Below, in pieces: positions 59,132 to 64,000 of a stretch of 64,000 nt of DNA. Under the pieces are notes generated by a model, which had not been told where the DNA came from, ran no database searches, and saw only the letters and a program-made list of their open reading frames with translations. The position numbers were made by a program, and so were the translations under genes. The stretch covers positions 186,001-250,000 of the forward strand of contig CANKII010000002.1 of the NCBI GenBank assembly GCA_947482115.1, written 5' to 3'. Source of the DNA: Fibrobacterota bacterium. Its GTDB lineage: Bacteria; Fibrobacterota; Fibrobacteria; UBA11236. Position 1 is the first letter of the stretch. Each line of letters opens with the position of its first letter.

Positions 59132-60633
59132 AGTACGCGATAGCACACGGTGATGCCGAATTCTGTTCCCGAGGCATCCTGCGTGCGGGTGGCTCCGAAT
59201 CGCTCCAACTGCGAGGGAAAGGACAACAGGCCCTCGATCCCCAAAGCCTCCTTTAGCAGGCCCAGCCCGAAGCCTAGGGAAAAGGCGCTGTAAGCGGCCG
59301 GATCGTCGGGCTTTGGATTGAGCTGGACGCTGCGTGTGGGCACGCGCGGCGAAGGCAAGAATGGATCGAAATGGAACTCGCGATACCCAGGAACGCTCTT
59401 GGCATCCTGTCGCCAAGTCCAGCCGGCCCGCAGGGCCAGGCTCATGTTGTCCGGGAAACGGAACCAGGGCAGACGTTCGACCTGCTGTTCCACGCCCAGA
59501 GAAAACCGGTGGTAGCGTTCGTCTTGGATACTGTCGACGTCGTAGGAGTGTCCGGAGGTTTCCCACTCCAGCAGCAGGGTACTCATCTCCCTGAAGCTGA
59601 AACTTCCACCCAGCCCAAAGGCATTGATGTCGCGCGTTTCATGCATGGCATTGATCTTGTTGCCCTTTTTGAACGGGTTCTGATTGCCTTTGATTGCGGC
59701 ATATCCCTGGGCATCTTCGGAACGGTGGGCAAAGCGTAGGGCCGGTGCCAGCTTGAACTCCCGCACCTTGAGGGTGTACATCCATTGCGTTTGCAACGTC
59801 CAATAATCGGTCCAGACGATCGGATATTCCGCGCTCGCGCCGCCTGCTTGACGATACGCGCCGAAGAATCGCTCCGTTCCCAATTCCAGTACCACGTCAC
59901 TGATTAAGGGCAGTGACTGGGTGCCTCCGAAGTCGGCCAATAAACCGTAACGCGGAAGCGTGAGGGTGGCGACCCGTTCCAAGCGTCCCGACGGAGTCTG
60001 CAAGCTGTCAAAGCGGCCTCCGAATCCGGCGAAGGCGTCCACCTCCAAGTACGGAAGCAACTGGCTGCCGATGTCGAAACGCAATGCGGGGATTGCGAGG
60101 ATCACACGGTTCATGTCTCCGGAATAATCCATGTTCCCGATGGCGACATGGACTGCAAGCCCCACCCTCAACAGGCCTGAGGCGGGACCCGCGACCAGAT
60201 CGACGCCAAACAGCGAGGTTCCCGTTTCCACACTGTCGCCGCCTTTGGCCTGGTAGGTCTCCGCCTGCCGCTGGTAGTAGAGGGTGGCACCGACTATGCC
60301 GGGTTTAAAGAAACCCAGTTGCGGGATGGCATAGTCTGTGTGGTCAATGGCCAGAGAGTCCCCATCCGTAGAACGGCTGGTGCCGAGAATTTCAAATCCG
60401 GCCGAAACACGTTCCGGGTGGGTTTCCAGAAGACCCAAGGGTGATCCACCTTGGTCATAGAGATTGTAAAGCTGGGCATTGGTGAATCGGGGTTCGCCCA
60501 GAGCCAGGTTACGCAGGGAATTGCTGCCGGAGGCGCTGCGGTTGGCTGGCGGCGCTTCCGGAAATATCTGGGTCAGTCCCGGCATGGAGGCTAGGGAAAT
60601 AGCGGCGAAGAACAGGGGGCCGGGCATTTTCAT
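59128..60633 (-). CDS. Outer-membrane-type hypothetical protein
   Basis: N-terminal signal peptide and beta-strand periodicity. Confidence 0.65.
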   Translation of the reverse strand: MKMPGPLFFAAISLASMPGLTQIFPEAPPANRSASGSNSLRNLALGEPRFTNAQLYNLYDQGGSPLGLLETHPERVSAGFEILGTSRSTDGDSLAIDHTDYAIPQLGFFKPGIVGATLYYQRQAETYQAKGGDSVETGTSLFGVDLVAGPASGLLRVGLAVHVAIGNMDYSGDMNRVILAIPALRFDIGSQLLPYLEVDAFAGFGGRFDSLQTPSGRLERVATLTLPRYGLLADFGGTQSLPLISDVVLELGTERFFGAYRQAGGASAEYPIVWTDYWTLQTQWMYTLKVREFKLAPALRFAHRSEDAQGYAAIKGNQNPFKKGNKINAMHETRDINAFGLGGSFSFREMSTLLLEWETSGHSYDVDSIQDERYHRFSLGVEQQVERLPWFRFPDNMSLALRAGWTWRQDAKSVPGYREFHFDPFLPSPRVPTRSVQLNPKPDDPAAYSAFSLGFGLGLLKEALGIEGLLSFPSQLERFGATRTQDASGTEFGITVCYRVL

Positions 60634-60713
60634 CGGGCGCCTCGGGGTGAGAGTACGTATAGTGTATACTCAAATCCCGGTTATGGATATTTGTGCGTGT
60701 TTCCAATCACCTT
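60612..60713 (-). repeat. Shared leader/signal-peptide module, copy 2
   Basis: See 57930-58030. Confidence 0.8.
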
Positions 60714-60758
60714 TTGAAAATGAGGGTGTCCCTTTTTGGAAGATGGGAATAAAACCTA

Positions 60759-60818
60759 GAGGATTTGATCGGTAAGGAAGAGTCGGAAGTGGTGTTTGGG
60801 AATACGTATAAGAATTGA
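60759..60818 (+). repeat. dus 3'-end repeat, copy C (extended, 60 bp)
   Basis: GAGGATTTGATCGGTAAGGAAGAGTCGGAA-GTGGTGTTTGGGAATACGTATAAGAATTGA (EDLIGKEESEVVFGNTYKN-stop). Confidence 0.96.
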
Positions 60819-60820
60819 AG

Positions 60821-61405
60821 TTATTGTCTGAAGACGAGTTTTGGACCGGACTTGTCTTGTTGGAATTCAATGATTCTGTATAGGAATCGGTTCGCCCTTA
60901 ATCCGGATCGAATTTGACGGCCGATTACCAGATCCCCACTGGCAAGCTGTGAAATAAAGTCGTTCGTGTAAATCCCTTTTCTTGTGTTGAAGGGCGGGCT
61001 AGATTTTTCGAATACATCAGATACGGATTTGTTGAATTCGATGTAGCCATCCCACCTGCCATCATCACGATCCAAACGTTTTCCTACGGCACCCGCAATA
61101 TTCTGGGAATTCGGTAATCCATCCTTTGAACCACGAAGGGATAAAGCGGCTTTATCCTGTTTAAGTGCTAATTCCAATTCTGGTTTTGAAATCCATCCGT
61201 CACTATCGTGGTCGCAGATTTTCAAAACATCTTTGCTTGCCTTCATGCTGTCAGAGCGGACATTTTGATATACCGCACTCGCGATACTGTAGATCAAGTT
61301 GTTTCTGATGGCTGCCAAAGTATCTGGAGTTTGCGCCGAATAAACAATGGAGAATCCTGAAATTGAAATGAGCATGACAAGCTTAAAAAACGGAGCTTTT
61401 CTCAT
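60821..61405 (-). CDS. Secreted EF-hand-like protein
   Basis: CDHDSDGWISKPELELAL and DRDDGRWDGYIEFN calcium-loop-like motifs; N-terminal signal peptide. Confidence 0.7.
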   Translation of the reverse strand: MRKAPFFKLVMLISISGFSIVYSAQTPDTLAAIRNNLIYSIASAVYQNVRSDSMKASKDVLKICDHDSDGWISKPELELALKQDKAALSLRGSKDGLPNSQNIAGAVGKRLDRDDGRWDGYIEFNKSVSDVFEKSSPPFNTRKGIYTNDFISQLASGDLVIGRQIRSGLRANRFLYRIIEFQQDKSGPKLVFRQ

Positions 61406-61446
61406 TCTTTACTCCTTACGGTCCATTCGGTCGAAGTTGTTTGAAT

Positions 61447-62028
61447 TTACGAACCCTGCAGTAGCCGCATGGCATAGTCACGAACATCTTTCGGCCATTC
61501 CTTCGTCAGCTCTTCGAGTTTATTGACATCTCCGGCATACAAGGCTCTGGAAGCCTCTTCGAATCCCGGAAGATTTCCCGACATGGCCCACATGAAATTC
61601 CCCGCAGCGTCGCGCGCCTTTCGCGCATGCTCCTTGTCGGGATCGCGCCGCTTCGCTTCTTCCACTAGTTTGCGCAATGTTCCCGAGGCTCCCTGCGGTT
61701 GCTGTTCCAGCCATTCCCAATGGCGGGGGAGAAGTGAAATCTCACGGCAGACAATCCCGAGCTTCGGACGTCCCGGTCCGGTTCGCGGAGTTGTGGCCTC
61801 CTCTTTGGGTGTGAAGAGCGGATGTGCAGGAAGTTTACGCAGAACATCTTCTGGCGTGCCGCGAAGATCGAAATCCACCTGCTTGCCGGTGCGATCATCG
61901 AAGATTAAAAGCGCAGCGTTGTCGCCGCTGTCCAAGTGCTTTTTGGACTCGAGGACAATTGATTTGATATCGCCGGAAAGCAGAAGTTTGGTTCCGGAGA
62001 AGGCTGTGTAGGTGTTGTTGGTTTCCAT
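61447..62028 (-). CDS. DUF2239 family protein
   Basis: RTGPGRPKLGIVCREISLLPRHWEWLEQQPQGASGTLRKLVEEAKR. Confidence 0.85.
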   Translation of the reverse strand: METNNTYTAFSGTKLLLSGDIKSIVLESKKHLDSGDNAALLIFDDRTGKQVDFDLRGTPEDVLRKLPAHPLFTPKEEATTPRTGPGRPKLGIVCREISLLPRHWEWLEQQPQGASGTLRKLVEEAKRRDPDKEHARKARDAAGNFMWAMSGNLPGFEEASRALYAGDVNKLEELTKEWPKDVRDYAMRLLQGS

Positions 62029-62070
62029 AAATCCCTCTTTTTATCCCGTTTTAAGGGAGGATAAATATTA

Positions 62071-62100
62071 TTACCCGGGTAATTTATATATACCCGGGTA
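62071..62100. promoter_or_regulatory. Paired palindromes TTACCCGGGTAA and TACCCGGGTA
   Basis: Two CCCGGG-centred palindromes 19 bp apart in the DUF2239 promoter region. Confidence 0.6.
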
Positions 62101-62120
62101 AAATTCAAGGGGTAATTTGA

Positions 62121-62139
62121 GGATTCACATAAGAATTAG
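62121..62139 (+). repeat. Possible degenerate dus 3'-end repeat, copy E
   Basis: GGATTCACATAAGAATTAG; shares ATAAGAATTAG with copy D. Confidence 0.4.
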
Positions 62140-62153
62140 AAATCGCGGTTAAT

Positions 62154-62174
62154 TGTATGTACAAAGAACATACA
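62154..62174. promoter_or_regulatory. Inverted repeat TGTATGT-N7-ACATACA upstream of the CopG/BrnA-like gene
   Basis: Perfect 7-bp arms, ~70 bp upstream of ATG 62244. Confidence 0.5.
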
Positions 62175-62243
62175 TTAAACGCATTCTGTTTCAGGAGAAT
62201 AAGGCGCCGATTTATCTGTTCACGATTTTCGAGGAGGGTTGAA

Positions 62244-62510
62244 ATGAAGCTGACGAAATTTGAGAAGGAGCTGCAAGCGGCGATGAAGAAGGGAAGCTAT
62301 GAGATCGTCAAGCTTTCAAAAGTGGAGCGGGAAAAATACCGCGCTGCTGCGCGGACAGCGCTGGGGAAGAACGAGACGATTACGCTTCGTGTCAATGGCG
62401 GAGATCTGCGGGCATTGAAGGAGATTGCGTTGAAGGCTGGGAAACGGTATCAGACGTATATCGGGGAATTGTTGCATGAGCATGCGGTGAAGAAGGTGAA
62501 GCTGGCGTGA
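62244..62510 (+). CDS. Ribbon-helix-helix (CopG/BrnA-type antitoxin-like) protein
   Basis: KNETITLRVNGGDLRALKEIALKAGKRYQTYIGELLHEH. Confidence 0.65.
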   Translation: MKLTKFEKELQAAMKKGSYEIVKLSKVEREKYRAAARTALGKNETITLRVNGGDLRALKEIALKAGKRYQTYIGELLHEHAVKKVKLA

Positions 62511-62546
62511 AAGCTGTCAGTGCTGAGTTCAACAGTTTGTTTAGAA

Positions 62547-62576
62547 GCGGTGTTTGGGAATATGTATAAGAATTAG
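62547..62576 (+). repeat. dus 3'-end repeat, copy D
   Basis: GCGGTGTTTGGGAATATGTATAAGAATTAG (AVFGNMYKN-stop). Confidence 0.93.
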
Positions 62577-62589
62577 TTCGCAAGACTCA

Positions 62590-63834
62590 TCACGCTATAA
62601 TCCCCTCCTCTAACTCGCCGACTCCAGCATCGGTTATTGAGCCTAAGCTTCTACGTGCCTGATTGAGATAGTCACGAACTTTCCGTCTTATTACATGTTC
62701 CGGCATATCTTGCAAATCTGCTCTTATTTTTTCGGCCTCAGTCAATATGTCTGCCGTTAGGTAAGGGGCAGAGCTTAACTCCAACATTAATGGAAGATGA
62801 AATTCAGTTCCTTTCCCAATCCGTCCTCTCACTGGACCAAAGGCTAGATAGTTCACCATAAAATCAGCGCTTAGTATTGGAGAGTCTGGAGGGTCCATGA
62901 TCATTACTTCACGCAATCGGGATTTTAAATCAAATGTCTTTCGGTCTATAGTTAACCACCAAGCACTATAACCGAACGGAGATGATGTTTCTTTTTTCCT
63001 TAGTTGTACTACACCGCAATAACATTCTATGTCATGTTCAATGAGGCGGGTAACAACTATTTCGTCAAAAGGTTTGTTATAACGTTCACATTGACGTTGA
63101 TGCGCTTCGTACCAAAGGGTCTGAAGCGCAGTGCGAAGCTCAGTTGGTGCTGCAGCGAGTTCTGTGGAAAGGCTAAGTGTTTGAATTCCAAACTGGGCCA
63201 GTAGATAGTCGGAAATATCTTGGTGTGGTTGCTCGCGGCCTCGAAAATTCTCAAGCCATTTAGAAAAACTTGCTACAGATCTTCCACTAACTATATACCG
63301 TTCAAATAAATACGGAACACTTCCTTCCCATCGATATCCTATTTGAGCACAGGTTTGTGCGCGATTTATATGGCGTTCAATTTCTTCAATAATTGCAGGT
63401 GTGATAAAGAGATTTAATCCTGCTTCCTGAGCGGCATTAATCATCCTTGTGAACCTGCCAGGGGAAGGCTCGCTGAGAGTCTCAACTAACAAAGGTAAAG
63501 TGACCGATGCATCAAGCCATATTTTCCCATGGGCAAACATTTTTTCGACTGCACCTTGCACATCAGGAGTTTGTCGAAGGAAGGCGAGTAGGGTGTAGGC
63601 GTCAGCAAGTTGTTTTAAATGTGTTTGGATAGAAGGGTCTTCGCTCATGAGCGCTTCACGAACGCCGTTTTTTAAGATATCCAACCAGTCAGTTCCTGCA
63701 AGTTTCGGGAATGGACTTGTTGTCAATTGGGCGATTAATATGTCTGTAAAATCTCCAACCGCGAAAGCCGAGAGTTTTCCAGTTTGGACAGCAAGAGCGA
63801 ATGTCTGGCTGCGATCTAAAAGTACCTCATCCAT
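62590..63834 (-). CDS. PIN-like domain protein; N-terminus probably extends upstream of this ATG
   Basis: Acidic motifs KIWLDASVTLPLLVE, TPAIIEEIERH, FDEIVVTRLIEHD, WWLTIDRKTF; same frame stays open upstream to a TAA near 63960. Confidence 0.55.
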   Translation of the reverse strand: MDEVLLDRSQTFALAVQTGKLSAFAVGDFTDILIAQLTTSPFPKLAGTDWLDILKNGVREALMSEDPSIQTHLKQLADAYTLLAFLRQTPDVQGAVEKMFAHGKIWLDASVTLPLLVETLSEPSPGRFTRMINAAQEAGLNLFITPAIIEEIERHINRAQTCAQIGYRWEGSVPYLFERYIVSGRSVASFSKWLENFRGREQPHQDISDYLLAQFGIQTLSLSTELAAAPTELRTALQTLWYEAHQRQCERYNKPFDEIVVTRLIEHDIECYCGVVQLRKKETSSPFGYSAWWLTIDRKTFDLKSRLREVMIMDPPDSPILSADFMVNYLAFGPVRGRIGKGTEFHLPLMLELSSAPYLTADILTEAEKIRADLQDMPEHVIRRKVRDYLNQARRSLGSITDAGVGELEEGIIA

Positions 63835-64000
63835 TGAGGCTCGGATAAGTTTTGTAAGTGCCGCTTCTTGTCCAGTTATATGGTGAGCTCCGAGTAGAGA
63901 GTCGCTAATTTTTCTTATAGATATAAGCAGTGTCGATTCGACAAGGCGGCATTTGTCTTAAAACTTTCCAGGTTCCTTTTCTCTTCATGAGTGAGGCAGA

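Noticed and set aside
54283-62576. dus 3' repeats interpreted as a CRISPR array or integron attC sites
   Set aside because: Spacing is 1.7-4.8 kb and irregular, there are no spacers or cas genes, and no attC-like GTTRRRY/RYYYAAC arms or IntI were seen.

Overview
This is a 64 kb chromosomal window. The left 54 kb is mostly housekeeping: an ABC exporter, tldD/pmbA, a circularly permuted ATP-grasp/alpha-E/Anbu/transglutaminase cluster, the tol-pal operon next to dnaA, manA, glgB, phoH, yicC, a xer-type recombinase, purL/purQ, hemE, queA, rlmH, rluA, a stomatin/NfeD pair, holA, greA, argJ, glyA and dus, plus five tRNAs. The gene content and C-terminal domains suggest a Fibrobacterota-like Gram-negative, but this is an inference. 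The most notable structure is to the right of dus (54.25-62.58 kb). The last ~30 bp of dus, encoding [V/A]VFGNxYKN-stop, recurs three more times at 59.10, 60.79 and 62.55 kb, with a possible degenerate fifth copy at 62.12 kb. Each clear downstream copy abuts the 3' end of a minus-strand accessory gene. This looks like an accretion or cassette array built on a dus-3'-end attachment site, with no integrase inside the window. Other items of interest are an operon encoding a lipoprotein, an ECF sigma factor, an anti-sigma-like protein and a caspase/beta-barrel protein; several palindromic repeats inserted in frame into conserved genes; an Anbu gene with an apparent AUU start; a promoter/leader/signal-peptide module shared by two unrelated genes; and a possibly frameshifted PIN-like nuclease gene at the right edge. 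All calls come from reading the sequence and the supplied ORF translations. No database searches were run.
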